Part shown: positions 21,501 to 28,522 of the stretch, one piece after another
How positions within the stretch are numbered: position 1 is the first letter of the stretch
Layout of the letters: the number at the start of each line of letters is the position of its first letter
Assembly (NCBI GenBank): GCA_028284675.1
Contig: JANQRI010000004.1
Location: 1-64,000 of the forward strand
Reading direction: 5' to 3'
Origin: Gammaproteobacteria bacterium
GTDB lineage: Bacteria; Pseudomonadota; Gammaproteobacteria; HTCC5015
Length of the DNA stretch: 64,000 nucleotides
Program-made: the position numbers and the translations under genes
Notes under the pieces: generated by a model
What the model saw: the letters and a program-made list of their open reading frames with translations, nothing else
The model's database searches: none
What the model was told of the DNA's origin: nothing

Positions 21501-24286
21501 AGCAAACGAGAATACAGCGAGAACATGGACTGCACGACCTGTTGCGAGTATACGCCCTGAACAGTATCCCAATGAAATCGTAAATGCCCGCCTACCTCAA
21601 TGCCGATACAATCCAGGTTAACCTGTGGTGTTTGCGATATACCATAACCTAACTCAAAATTCTCCGGTAGGTCGACAGCCGGCTGCAGGGGCAACTGGGT
21701 AAAAACTACCGGAAAACCATTTATTTTCCCATTACGCTCAGATAATAATCGGCGCTTTAAAACCTGTAAGCCACTCTTAACAGAATGACGCAAATCTTCC
21801 TGAATTTGTCGATAATTCTTTTTAACACGCGTTATAAAAGACTCTTTATCAGGCTGCACAGTCAACCAGCTCAATGAAGTAAAATCACCAATCAACTCAT
21901 TCACATGTGGATGCAAATCGAATCTATCCCAGTTGACTACAACCAACGTGAAAGGCCTTTGATCATTATAGGCAAGCAGGGTGTCAGCGTATGCTGTTAA
22001 CAGCACATACGACGGAGGCACCCTATATTGAGCAGCAATAGTTTTAAGATTTTCCCAATTTGATAGCTCAGCCTCATATCTTTTACGGATAAAACCCATA
22101 CCCTCTTGCACTTCGGCAGCCGGCAACTGCGGCCCGGGTAATAATGTCTGAAACTTTTGCTCCCAATAGGCCTGCGCCTGCTCACCGGCTGTAGATTCCG
22201 CCATGCGTGCAATAGTTTGTTGATAATCACGGTATGTAATATCCGGCGCGCTTATCCGTCCCTGGCCTGCCAATGACTCTATCAGTTGACTTATCAATAG
22301 CTGCATACTGTTACCGTCTGCAATCAATAAATCAGCAGCAAAATGAATACGGAGCCTGTTTTCCGGCAATAAAGACACCGAGATATCAAAAAAAGGCCAC
22401 CGACCTAATGGAAAAACAGCTTTACTTAAACGGGCACGAATATCGCCCAACTCGACCTCAATATGATCTGGCTTAAGCCGAGTTAGATTGTTAATTCTAA
22501 TATTGTAATGCGGACATTCCCGAACAACACATTGGTCACCGGATTCATTAATAACCGTCCTTAACGCATCATGTGACTGTATTAAATGATTCCATTCACG
22601 TTCAATATCATGTACATCTATCTCTTTCGCATTAATCTCCTGATAAAACTGACAACTTACTGAGTCTTTATCCATTAATGCGCTACGACCAACAAAATAC
22701 GCTTGCTGTATCTCAGTCAAAGAAAATACATCGTAGCGTTTTGATATATCACTTTTCACGAGCATACTGTCCACCGGACTCTGAATATACGAATCGCCAG
22801 AGACTATTGATTTAATCACCAAAGGATTTGACCAAGCCTCACTACCGACGCTTAAGCTATGCAGCACAGCACAATAAACTTCCAACATGGTATTTATCTG
22901 TTCAACCGAAAACATATCAACCGCATGGTCCCACGCAATATACAAACACCCATTGCGCTCAAAGACCTGATAATCCAGATATACTTGTGGTGTCTGCGTC
23001 AATGAGTAGCCTATTTCATCCAACCAACTCGCATCATCATCGTGTTCGTTGAAATTACCCAGCATACTGGTAAAAACAACCGGCAATGCGATAGCCGGAT
23101 CAATCTGCTTTTTATTTTTCAGCATGCGCAAAACCTGAACGCCGCTAACACCGGCATGATCCAGATCCTCCCAAAGCTGCCGCTGATTCTGCTGTAAGAG
23201 TTTTTCCAGGCTTAATGTATCGCTCGCAGTAGAGATAAAAATATTCGTGGATATAAATGGACCGACAATTTTTTCAATATCATCACTGACCGACAGACGA
23301 TTAAAAAATGTCATAATCAGTGACATATCCTGCTGCCCGGAACTATTTCGCAATACCTCACAAAACAATGTCAGCAAAAACGTAGAAGGCGACACATTGA
23401 GCCGCTTAACAAGATCCTTAATCTTATCCCAGATACCTGCTTCTATAATTTTTTGCGCACGCCTTCGCTCAATCTGTTTTTCGGATTGCAGATCTTCAGC
23501 CGAAAACTTGTAACCATCCGGCAGCCTCTTAAGTTTATTTTCCCAATAAGCTAAATCCTGTTTATATTTGCTCGATTCCCTGAACTTATCCAAGGCCAGC
23601 ACATAATCCCTGAAACTGATTTCGGTTTTGGGTGGAATAAAGTCATTGTTATGATAAAGCTGATACCACTGTCGCAACAGCAAATGCATGCTTGCACCAT
23701 CAACAACCCATTCATCAATGCTAAAGTGCACGCAAAACCTGCTTTCCGGCAATTTTGAAATACGAATTTCATATAATGGCCAATCACCCGGCTTGTAAAC
23801 CTTATGGCTTAACTCATCACGAATTTTTGAGATGCATTTTTGTCGCACCTCATCACCAGCATCAGAAAGATCAAGAAAAGCATCTTGCTTTTCCGGAATA
23901 TCTTCAACTATTCGTTGCGTACCGTCGGGCATAACAATCGCCCGCAGCATTTCGTGATTTTCAACCAATATCTGCCAACAATCCTGCAGCCGCTTTACAT
24001 CCAACCCATCAACATCAAACTCCAGATATATATGACAACCGACATGATCACCGCTTTCAGAAAAATGCTTGCCCACCAGGAATGATTGCTGAACATCAGT
24101 TAAAGAAAAAGGTTTAAATTTATTTGCTTTATCAGCGGCAATTTCCGGAAACACCTGCGTCGTTTCGTTATCCGAACCTTTCACACGTATTTTTTGCAGA
24201 ATCTCGTCACTGGCTTTTTCACGCATTTTTAATAAAGTAGTGCGTTTTTCCTGATCACTGAGCCCAATAAACTTTTGAACATCCAT
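9590..24286 (-). CDS. Hybrid NRPS/trans-AT PKS megasynthase: oxazole plus one ketide, C-terminal sulfotransferase
   Basis: 4,898 residues from ATG 24286 (an upstream TTG at 24355 is less likely, as it overlaps the previous gene). Order: Cy1 60-485, Cy2 517-945, A 985-1470, PCP (Ser1528), PCP (Ser1633), two SagB/McbC-type flavin oxidases 1715-1895 and 1965-2157, KS1 2199-2625, ACP (Ser2848), KS2 2930-3360, DH-like 3548-3827, KR 4079-4295, ACP (Ser4412), ACP (Ser4510), sulfotransferase 4598-4895. Both Cy domains have DxxxxDxxS (D191, D652). The A pocket reads D-V-W-H-F-S-L-V-D, the EntF serine code. KS1 has Cys2368 and His2543 but Ala2503 in place of the first His, so it should not elongate; KS2 has Cys3098, His3233 and His3273. 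No AT is integrated and no thioesterase is present. The KR has TGGFGGLG and an active Tyr. Expected chemistry: serine-derived oxazole, one malonate extension, ketoreduction, sulfation. Domain calls are firm; the product is inferred. Confidence 0.93.
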   Translation of the reverse strand: MDVQKFIGLSDQEKRTTLLKMREKASDEILQKIRVKGSDNETTQVFPEIAADKANKFKPFSLTDVQQSFLVGKHFSESGDHVGCHIYLEFDVDGLDVKRLQDCWQILVENHEMLRAIVMPDGTQRIVEDIPEKQDAFLDLSDAGDEVRQKCISKIRDELSHKVYKPGDWPLYEIRISKLPESRFCVHFSIDEWVVDGASMHLLLRQWYQLYHNNDFIPPKTEISFRDYVLALDKFRESSKYKQDLAYWENKLKRLPDGYKFSAEDLQSEKQIERRRAQKIIEAGIWDKIKDLVKRLNVSPSTFLLTLFCEVLRNSSGQQDMSLIMTFFNRLSVSDDIEKIVGPFISTNIFISTASDTLSLEKLLQQNQRQLWEDLDHAGVSGVQVLRMLKNKKQIDPAIALPVVFTSMLGNFNEHDDDASWLDEIGYSLTQTPQVYLDYQVFERNGCLYIAWDHAVDMFSVEQINTMLEVYCAVLHSLSVGSEAWSNPLVIKSIVSGDSYIQSPVDSMLVKSDISKRYDVFSLTEIQQAYFVGRSALMDKDSVSCQFYQEINAKEIDVHDIEREWNHLIQSHDALRTVINESGDQCVVRECPHYNIRINNLTRLKPDHIEVELGDIRARLSKAVFPLGRWPFFDISVSLLPENRLRIHFAADLLIADGNSMQLLISQLIESLAGQGRISAPDITYRDYQQTIARMAESTAGEQAQAYWEQKFQTLLPGPQLPAAEVQEGMGFIRKRYEAELSNWENLKTIAAQYRVPPSYVLLTAYADTLLAYNDQRPFTLVVVNWDRFDLHPHVNELIGDFTSLSWLTVQPDKESFITRVKKNYRQIQEDLRHSVKSGLQVLKRRLLSERNGKINGFPVVFTQLPLQPAVDLPENFELGYGISQTPQVNLDCIGIEVGGHLRFHWDTVQGVYSQQVVQSMFSLYSRLLEKLASHPVYWRNHEYYKNLIPADKKTVCISADEPRSFPPQDWNHTAVDYPDDICLHEWIERIVTQYADKTAVISDENQVSYAELNRKANQWAHHLRKIGAGPDQPVAVFMERSTDMVIALLAIIKSGAAYLPVDVGNPEDRVAYILEDAGVGIILSRSTQKQKLVSVSAKIFCIDSDDDLVEGLTGENPVVSGSPENLAYVIYTSGSTGKPKGCMLSHAAICNRLLWMRDQYRIGADDRILQKTPYTFDVSVWEFFLPLMTGATLVLAKPHGHQDAHYLIELIRKESVTVCHFVPSMLNVFLKDPAAASCTSLQKVFTSGEALPYKLMEKFLDALPAELHNLYGPTEAAVDVTYWHCQKNADQIVPIGKPVANTQLYILDENLKPLPVGIEGELYIGGVQLARGYLNRPELTQERFIDWDIPGGQKIRLYKTGDRVRYLPDGNIEFLGRADFQVKLRGLRIELEEIETALLEIEYVTEAVVLVQEQDSDDPKLVAYLSGKKGGDFSLKSVRERLRKTLPEYMLPNGVVFMNNMPTTEHGKLDRKALPWPVTEVTEAKSMPAENPDNDLMVEIITAYLESALGITKINPDEDLFDIGVTSLTLVQISQKIYEQQGVKVPVEVFLDEPTIAAIAHYVVCQRNKSGQDINKSKQVDEYAVPEKPAGESENISDINNIQTGIIKYLQEALSVEDIDLEQDLFDIGVTSLTLVQIAQKIQDQYKVKVPVEVFLDDPNVGAIASYVAAHIDNTGYAGEESTQKKDLSVIPKSPELVSLPESQIPQAAFHRFSTQSQFSNRALSLSQFSQWIGLLKQHVVNGQTKYLYPSGGGKNAVQVYLYIKPQSIEGIAGGIYYYHPVDHALVAIDENAHIDNTFFHNAYHDIFRKAGFCVFFIAQYSAIEPFYADASTTLVELDAGYMSQLLLKNQNLGSIGAMPVTGADFARIRHHFKLDKTHCFLDCLLAGYVDGNDHVADENGQNGIHSALSLTEHHIKPETYRSLEDIVTSNKTGSYSTLSKEELAEITAEQRYLRKSNHCRVISLDNIQYPDNDYLLRSCQREYSEHAVSLQALAKLLGTLQPLNANKSLSRLYPSSAGIYSVEAYVYVKADGIQGLAEGIYKYIPEKHALLVVNTEIDDLDKHIKSCHVPFNRTHYIKSKFNIFLVADLSTINQDYGNYGVRLAHFEAGRIGQLFMDHQSELDLGVCPIGGMRFDKIESYFKLHSQQLMLHSFVCGHWQHSGAVSRPLWDNYTGDQSSDDVLNSGLPEKSSISPEKDIAIIGVSGRYPGAANPEAFWEILKQGESAISEVPESRWRVETYYNPEGENEKSYSKWGGFLPHVDTFDSLLFNISPMEARLIDPQERLFLEVVWECLENAGYTGDSLQATAPRVGVFVGAMWSDYQSIAMDGWDAEHMKKTFSFHSSIANRVSHYFNLQGPSIAIDTSCSSALTALHLAVESMRRGECDAAIVGGVNIIAHPYHQNNLCGLNLLSRTEKSSAFGAAGTGWVPGEGVGALLIRSLDTAQKAEDYIHGIVKTTAITHSGRTPRYGMPSSENQAQSIAQTLKKASLSSADISYVESAAAGAALADASEIDALKKVFCAKTDNLQTCAIGSVKPNVGHLESASFMSQLTKVLLQMRHNQLAPSIDCDPVNPLLELDDSGLYINRELSAWSTVDPQQKQQNFPVRALINGFGATGSNGHAIVESYKNNFSEIETGPQLIVLSAASEAQLRAYAKSLRQHLAEITDIELGAVAHTLQMGRVPMQYRLAIIADNLQELIDRLGRFCTGENMFLGLYTGSTRNTDVNQDIDYHKLDDIASKWVAGSDINWQEVCKTNQKIPLPTYPFLKERHWFDREPEKISTNTKEETADMPLHQEIKISSSSYYEDAALLENVENYFQQMYAKLSGIAVYKINVDTPLIDYGINSLLINSINSEIDNHFTNVSKTVLFECQTLKELARYFVDKHRDETIKVVSDGLSAFPLSAMKTTGNIKPVDDNRESRKRAVSRSQKNDEPIAIIGLSGRYPMANNMSQLWENLKEGRDCISEVPASRWDPERYGLKNCWGGFIDNADKFDPLFFNISPTEAQIMDPQERQFLQVAWEALEDAGYTRLGLQRSCEGNVGVFVGVMYGEYQLYGAEQALQGKPVALGSAYGSIANRVSYFLNINGPSMAIDTLCSSSLTCAHTAVESIRQGECRMAIVGGVNLSLHPNKYLLHAQMNMTSSDGRCHSFGEGGDGFVPGEGVGAVILKPLSEAEKDGDNIYGLIAATAVNHDGKTNGYTVPNPQRQGLLIKKALESADIDPRHISYIEAHGTGTALGDPIEISGLSSAFGEHTEDKQFCAIGSVKSNIGHLESAAGMASISKVLLQMKHQTLVPSIHSETLNSNIDFSDTQFTVQRALEKWEQPELSVNGEVATVERSAGISSFGAGGANAHIILKEYQSPVRESLPQQNDYLFLLSAKNDERLAELIRRWQVFLKKQIASETVPDLTDMAYTLQAGREAMNERVAIVFKDANQLLEILSVLADGSGIPESVFKGNAKADSDRYDWLLSGNEAVDIIDVFIRHRNLAKLSRFWVSGADIDWELLYVEQPRPRRISLPLYPFAQNRYWISDITPAVTEKKVEAAEVGLHPLLDKNESTLAHIQYTKKIDSEFCYRQHHLKTADNRLSGPLMLQMAKLAAELAAGDQKVTYMSNLSWSEPVISVEEPLALNTRLYPDNDHRRLEFETLAVSDKEEVVAQGTIHLKTLPEAKQAIEIINIDALKEQCQTVVDVESLMQGLRAEAIFDGKPVNAINTIQCSKNRILVDINMPAAATKDELALPLVIDLGFSTLSYLLGTRYQDNSMLMVPFEIGHLVLSGEPSAVKYLYLQPARNTFDKDPEDKAYDLTAISSAGEVIFNVEGCLCKPIAQQPDAVTEVALDAAQLLYKSVDWSPVPLEVDPVVSPGSGDTLLFDTGTDLSEQLHQSVSSGTCYRVFPGDAYIWHDANTVSINPSDATHFVRLFEDLDNKDLNLQRIVHCWSKGEFSDKQALDAGLYSVFHCVQALMANKPEQDIPFLYVHTSNSDSTDPYFQAMSGFLKTVAYELPRLKIKNIEVAVEGDDTPARAAYIAELIMRELQTVAQGSEDIRYKAGEREIPEFVDAVFTDLPGQTTLRQNGVYLITGGFGGLGRLFAGYLAKHYQAKLVLSGRSPAGSDIHAFLDELRRDGGEAIYLQSDIAERSQADALVNAAIENFGSINGVLHTAGVLQDAYISNKNLQQIEKVIAPKVKGTLNLDAALANTELDLFILFSSIVGVMGNVGQCDYAYANSFLDHFAGYRNAQVQRQERYGLTRAINWPLWRDGAMTTDEATKAWITKEFGLVPLKNKYGLRAFDAVLSSRSASTIVLAGYQEQVDTRLGVSKARTAGYYRLQSRHTSLSVNHRELMQANKPETKEVKPDDIQEITEAPKSASVAATQSVDINDFLRAQLSEVTGIAEAEIDAVTEFWEMGLDSILAMKIIEQIESHYGLRLYPNEMLEYNNLSKLTAYLSSELQAVTTEKAPVQESATEQVQQNSTSEINAFLCEKLSEVTGIAEADIDSSTEFWEMGLDSILAMKIIEQIEEQYGLRLYPNEMLEYNNLTKLTAYLEGEIGSGTDVKQPALQESADTEVNNTPVQNIQPESPDRSAPVYINNQQTRKPLVYVLSTPRAGSTLLRVMMAGHSSIFSPPELHLLPYDTLTQWNEELLKANQKYLREGLIKALTELEKISTENGVAQLETLQADGISVAETYTLLQRLAGERYVVDKSPTYALESDILQRAEQLSESPLYIHLIRHPLSVAESFVRNRFDKLFSIEGDAWEYAGRLWHKMNSNIAGFLQGIPPHRQLQLHYEQLVSDPAENMQALCRFLNVPFEESMLNPYEGDRMTDGLHQHSIPIGDPNFSKHNKIEAAYANAWEAHKDMLGKFDQKTIELAEQLGYVFDRSDINKELHRQKDVLEVTG
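10640..11155 (-). repeat. Tandem near-identical ACP repeats in the megasynthase
   Basis: Two consecutive carrier domains, about 11155-10932 and 10860-10640, share long identical stretches, including FWEMGLDSILAMKIIEQIE and YGLRLYPNEMLEYNNL. The similarity extends to the DNA level, which points to a recent in-frame duplication or to gene conversion. The phosphopantetheine serines are Ser4412 and Ser4510. Tandem ACPs usually raise flux or serve in-trans enzymes. An older tandem pair of PCPs (Ser1528, Ser1633) exists in the NRPS part of the same protein. Confidence 0.85.
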
Positions 24287-24335
24287 AATGCTTTTTCTCG
24301 TTAATTCAATACTTGATTGGATATTTAAATAATCT

Positions 24336-27300
24336 CTACAATGCAAAATCGCCAACTAACATCTGATACAAATTATCAAGCTGCTCACCGTATATGGTGG
24401 ACAAGTCATTACTGCTATCAAGAAAATTTTCCAACAATGAAAATATATTTTTCTCTTTTAATTCATGTTCGGTATTTTTCTCGTTTTTGCGCAATATACT
24501 TTGGCGTACCGCCTCACAACTTTCACTTACACAAATATTTTCCGACAACTCGGCAAGACTATCGCTTTCTCCAAGCAGCGATATCGGCAAGCACACATCC
24601 AGATCCTGCTCTATATCAAACTTAAGTTTTATCAGACTAATTGAATCCAGCCCTAACTGATCAAACGCAAGGTTATGATCGGTCTCCGAAAGAGAAATCC
24701 CAAGAAACCGGGTTAGTTTATTGAGAAAATATTGATTGATATGTATTTTCTGCTGTGGCAATAAACTATTCGACACAGCGGCAATTTTTGATGTTTCCGA
24801 TACAGGCTCGGCGCACTCTGTTTCCCCTGGAGACTCTGTCAGATAATAATCATCAAACATAAAATCCCTGTCGACCACTTCGGCAAGTTTGTTTTTATCA
24901 TCAATAATCTCGATATATTTTGGAACTTTGTAGGAAGCCAGATCTTCAGTGATCTTTTTGACTTTTCTTTCTACAAATTGATGTAGTTCCTGACCGTCAA
25001 ATTGCCTCCCATACTCCACTTCTAAATCCCGAATAGCATCATAATCCGGGAGTAACATTGCACAAGGAGACTCACCATCCCGGCCATCCAACCTGGGCAT
25101 AACTCTGGCCGCAGCTATATACTTTTCTTTCTCCAGCTGCCGCTCAATTTCTTCCGGATATATATTTTTACCACCTTTATTAACAATTATACTTTTTCGC
25201 CGGCCGGTAATATAAAAATATCCATCATCATCAACCCTGGCTATATCACCTGTCCGCAACCAACCCTCTTCAATAACGCTACGCGTTTTTTCCGGTAAAT
25301 TATAATACCCCTGCATAATACTCGGGCCTTTTACCAACAGCTCTCCGTTACCGTGAATATCGGGTTGATCTATTTTTACATCGCTATACCCTATCGCTTT
25401 GCCGATCGAGCCGAGCTTGTTATTCATTGGAGGATTAATCGTCGCAATAGGGGAAAACTCCGTGAGTCCATACCCCTGCACGACCTTATAACCCATCTCA
25501 TCCAGTCCTTTCAGATATTTTTTGTGTATTGAGGCACCACCCGAGAAGAAAAACTTGAAACCGTTTATCTTTTCCCCGGAGCGCTTAAGTGACAGAAAAA
25601 CCTTTTCGAGCATATACGGAACCATGGTTGCATAATTGGCTTTCCGCTCTATTGCGGTTTTAATAAACAACTTTGAGGTAAATTTCGGCAAAACAACCGC
25701 TTCTATATATGCGCCAAAAGGTAACAGGAAGCCGCCCATCGCAGGCAATGCGTGATGGAAAGGCAATGTTGCTATATTGACCTCACCAGGCTTCACATAT
25801 CGTCCAGACTCATTCAGGATTGAATGCACACCGTATATATTTGCTGTAATACTCCTATGCGTGAGCACTGCGAAACGGTTATCAGTCATAAATATGTAGG
25901 CCAGCGGATCACTCTCATGCACTTCTGATACTGCATAATGATCTTTACCCTGCTGAAGACAATGCCGACCTGAATCCAATACCGCCTGATAATGAAACAT
26001 CAACTGCCCGGAATTCGATAAAAGATGCTCTGCTGTTATGGCATCCTGTGTATCTGACAAAGCCGGGTGCCTGTCGAAACAAACAACATTTCTGACTTTA
26101 TTACATACCGCGTCAATTTTCGTAAAGTAATCCATAAATATTGCAGACGTAAAAACCCATTCAACCCCACTGACCGAAACCGCATTGGTTAACTCATCTG
26201 CATTAAAAAAAACATCAAGTGGAACAATAATGGCCCCTATTGACGCAACAGCCATATAGACGACCGGCCACTCCAGCCTGTTCTCCGCAAGCAAAGCAAC
26301 TTTATCGCCTTTCTTCACGCCCATCTCCAGTAAACCGCAGCCTAAAGTTCTGATGATTTGCTGCAATTCCCTATAGCTCATACTTCGATAATCCGCCCCT
26401 TGCCGGGCAGACAATGCGCACAGAGACAATTTATCGGCTTCAAACCCGTCGACCAGCTTTCTAAGCGTAGTGACTGTTTTAATCTTTTCATCAAAACGCT
26501 GATCATATCCATCCGGGAATACCGGCAACTCTGCTGGTTGCTGTTCAGTTTTTAGTTCAGGGGTCGCAACTTTTTGCGGTAGGGTTTTTTCAATCTCCGG
26601 CATCAGCCGGGTCAATACCCGACCAGGGCCTACTTCGATAAACTCAGCATTGTCTCTCGCTCGAATATACTCAATTGAATCCACCCAGCGAACAGTTCCA
26701 GTCAGCTGCTCTGGTAACAGCTCCCGCAACTCACTACCCACATAAGGTTGAGCGATAACATTAGCCACCACGGGTATTTTCGGCACACTGAAATCAATAG
26801 TATTCACAAAATCAGCAAACTCTGACTTACTATCTGCCATAAAAACAGAGTGAAATGCACCACTGACATTCAACTTCACACAGGCTTTGGCCCCAGCCTT
26901 TTCAAATAAAGATTTGGCTTTATCCAACCCTGTCAGCGAACCTGACACAACGATCTGGGCGGGGGAATTGATATTCGCAACTTCAATCTCGACAGGACCA
27001 TTAGCCACAAGAACTTGCTCTATCTCAGCAACCGGCAAACCGATTACCGCCATCATCCCGCCCTGCGACACCCGGCCCATTAATTCTCCGCGTTTTTTCA
27101 CAAGCTTCAGCCCGGTTTCGAAATCAAAACAGCCAGCCGCATAAAGTGCGTTGTACTCTCCCAAGCTATGACCCATTAACCAATCGGGAGTACCTTGCTC
27201 AAGCAATTTTTCATGATATTGCAGTGCATTAACCACGAATAATGCAGGCTGTGTAAACTGCGTTTGGCCAAGCTGATTATGCGAATCATTAAGGCATAAC

Positions 27301-27440
27301 GTTTGTACACAATAACCCAGTATGTCACTTGCATACCCAACCAGTTCAGAGTATTTATCAAACAGCTCAGCGCCCATACCCTTGGTCTGAGACCCCTGCC
27401 CTGGAAACATAAATACTTTGGATTTAGCCGGACTATTCAT
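24336..27440 (-). CDS. Loading protein: trans-acting acyltransferase, degenerate AMP-ligase, ACP
   Basis: 1,034 residues. Residues 1-290 are a FabD-like malonyl acyltransferase with GQGSQ, GHSLGEY (Ser92) and GAFHS (His197), the pattern of malonyl-specific trans-acting ATs. Residues about 315-865 are an acyl-AMP ligase fold with YGLTEFSP, the WLRTGDIARVDDDGYF region and NIYPEEIE. Its ATP-binding P-loop, normally TSGTTGxPKG, is replaced by the shorter FMTDNRFAVLTH (515-528), and the usual C-terminal Gly-Lys is not seen (KNKLAEVVDRDF). Residues about 895-975 are an ACP with LGLDSISL (Ser933); a charged tail of about 55 residues may dock to the megasynthase. The gene ends 49 bp before the megasynthase ATG. 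The AT should supply malonyl units to the AT-less modules; how the first acyl group is loaded is unclear because the ligase looks inactive. Confidence 0.88.
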   Translation of the reverse strand: MNSPAKSKVFMFPGQGSQTKGMGAELFDKYSELVGYASDILGYCVQTLCLNDSHNQLGQTQFTQPALFVVNALQYHEKLLEQGTPDWLMGHSLGEYNALYAAGCFDFETGLKLVKKRGELMGRVSQGGMMAVIGLPVAEIEQVLVANGPVEIEVANINSPAQIVVSGSLTGLDKAKSLFEKAGAKACVKLNVSGAFHSVFMADSKSEFADFVNTIDFSVPKIPVVANVIAQPYVGSELRELLPEQLTGTVRWVDSIEYIRARDNAEFIEVGPGRVLTRLMPEIEKTLPQKVATPELKTEQQPAELPVFPDGYDQRFDEKIKTVTTLRKLVDGFEADKLSLCALSARQGADYRSMSYRELQQIIRTLGCGLLEMGVKKGDKVALLAENRLEWPVVYMAVASIGAIIVPLDVFFNADELTNAVSVSGVEWVFTSAIFMDYFTKIDAVCNKVRNVVCFDRHPALSDTQDAITAEHLLSNSGQLMFHYQAVLDSGRHCLQQGKDHYAVSEVHESDPLAYIFMTDNRFAVLTHRSITANIYGVHSILNESGRYVKPGEVNIATLPFHHALPAMGGFLLPFGAYIEAVVLPKFTSKLFIKTAIERKANYATMVPYMLEKVFLSLKRSGEKINGFKFFFSGGASIHKKYLKGLDEMGYKVVQGYGLTEFSPIATINPPMNNKLGSIGKAIGYSDVKIDQPDIHGNGELLVKGPSIMQGYYNLPEKTRSVIEEGWLRTGDIARVDDDGYFYITGRRKSIIVNKGGKNIYPEEIERQLEKEKYIAAARVMPRLDGRDGESPCAMLLPDYDAIRDLEVEYGRQFDGQELHQFVERKVKKITEDLASYKVPKYIEIIDDKNKLAEVVDRDFMFDDYYLTESPGETECAEPVSETSKIAAVSNSLLPQQKIHINQYFLNKLTRFLGISLSETDHNLAFDQLGLDSISLIKLKFDIEQDLDVCLPISLLGESDSLAELSENICVSESCEAVRQSILRKNEKNTEHELKEKNIFSLLENFLDSSNDLSTIYGEQLDNLYQMLVGDFAL

Positions 27441-27610
27441 AGAATCAACTCACTTTTACAAATTAAAAGACCAACAACTACCGTACATTACCAATGCAAT
27501 GCAGATTTACTGTACCAATTTAAGAGAACGCTATCGCGGTTTTAACTAAGGCAGGCTCTTCAACATGTAAACCACCTGAAAATGAACGTCATCTAAAGTT
27601 TATAAAAATG

Positions 27611-28522
27611 CTATTTGCCTAATGAGTCCAAAATCACTTTGACCAGGACATGTGAGTCCGCTTCCATATGCGGATAGTGGCCACCAGCAACCAAAACCTG
27701 TTTCGCACCTGGCTTCAAATCACGTGTAACCGCCAAATGCCTTTCCTTATCTGTTTTCATCAAAGAACTTTCGTTACCATATATAAAGGTAACCGGAGCC
27801 GACACTTTTGCCAGCGAAGCCCCTACAATAGACATGTCTATAGTGTTATAAAGCAGGCGGTAATTTAATATCATCGGGTCCCATCGCCATATATACCCCC
27901 CTTGATAAGGTTTCACATTACGTTGCGCAACATGCAATGCAACCTCTTCAGGCATTGGGAACGGTGCACCCTGTATTGATCGCTGTGCAGCCTCATCGAT
28001 ACTGCTGACAACCGAATGCTTATTGGAAATTGCCAGTTTTTTCAAATATGTTGCGATCAAATCGGCTTTTGTAGAATCGTCCATCGGTTTCCGCGGCGCA
28101 ATCGGAAACTGAATAAACAATAAGTTTGAAATTTTCTGAGGAAATGCACCGGCATATAAAGCAGTAATAACAGAGGACTCACAATGGCCGACAAGCGTGA
28201 ATGCTTTATCGGTTATTGACTCGACAACCGCACCTAAATCAGATATGTAATCAAATAGATGGTATGTTTCACAATGATCGGAGTGACCATGGCCGCGACG
28301 ATCAAAGGCAACAACGCGATATCCGCTTGCGGCAAGATCAGCTGATATTTTTTCCCAAACACCTGCATGTGACTGTATCCCGTGCATAAAAAGTATTACC
28401 GGACCATTCTCAGGACCGCAGGATCTGACACAAAGCTTATGATCTCTTACATTTATAAAGCTTTCACTAATTTCAAAATTACCAACCGCAATATCCGGTT
28501 TCTTTAAAACCTGAGCACTCAT
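27611..28522 (-). CDS. Alpha/beta hydrolase with Cys in the nucleophile elbow, candidate trans thioesterase
   Basis: 303 residues from ATG 28522, chosen over GTG 28531 because GGAG sits 8 bases upstream. The alpha/beta hydrolase fold shows the oxyanion loop MHGIQSHAGVW and the strand VVAFDRRGHGHSD. The nucleophile elbow reads LVGHCESSV, so Cys114 replaces the usual Ser of GxSxG. The late His is in AGGHYPHME (about 282), and a possible acid is Glu in YGNESS (about 251). Cys-nucleophile thioesterases are known in some NRPS/PKS systems, for example in beta-lactone formation. The megasynthase ends in a sulfotransferase without a thioesterase, and in curacin synthase those two activities act together, so this enzyme is a good candidate for chain release in trans. 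It could alternatively be an editing hydrolase. Confidence 0.82.
   Translation of the reverse strand: MSAQVLKKPDIAVGNFEISESFINVRDHKLCVRSCGPENGPVILFMHGIQSHAGVWEKISADLAASGYRVVAFDRRGHGHSDHCETYHLFDYISDLGAVVESITDKAFTLVGHCESSVITALYAGAFPQKISNLLFIQFPIAPRKPMDDSTKADLIATYLKKLAISNKHSVVSSIDEAAQRSIQGAPFPMPEEVALHVAQRNVKPYQGGYIWRWDPMILNYRLLYNTIDMSIVGASLAKVSAPVTFIYGNESSLMKTDKERHLAVTRDLKPGAKQVLVAGGHYPHMEADSHVLVKVILDSLGK

Noticed and set aside
24287..24355. N-terminal extension of the megasynthase from TTG 24355
   Set aside because: It overlaps the end of the loading-protein gene and has no ribosome-binding site; ATG 24286 has GAG upstream and starts a typical docking-like helix.
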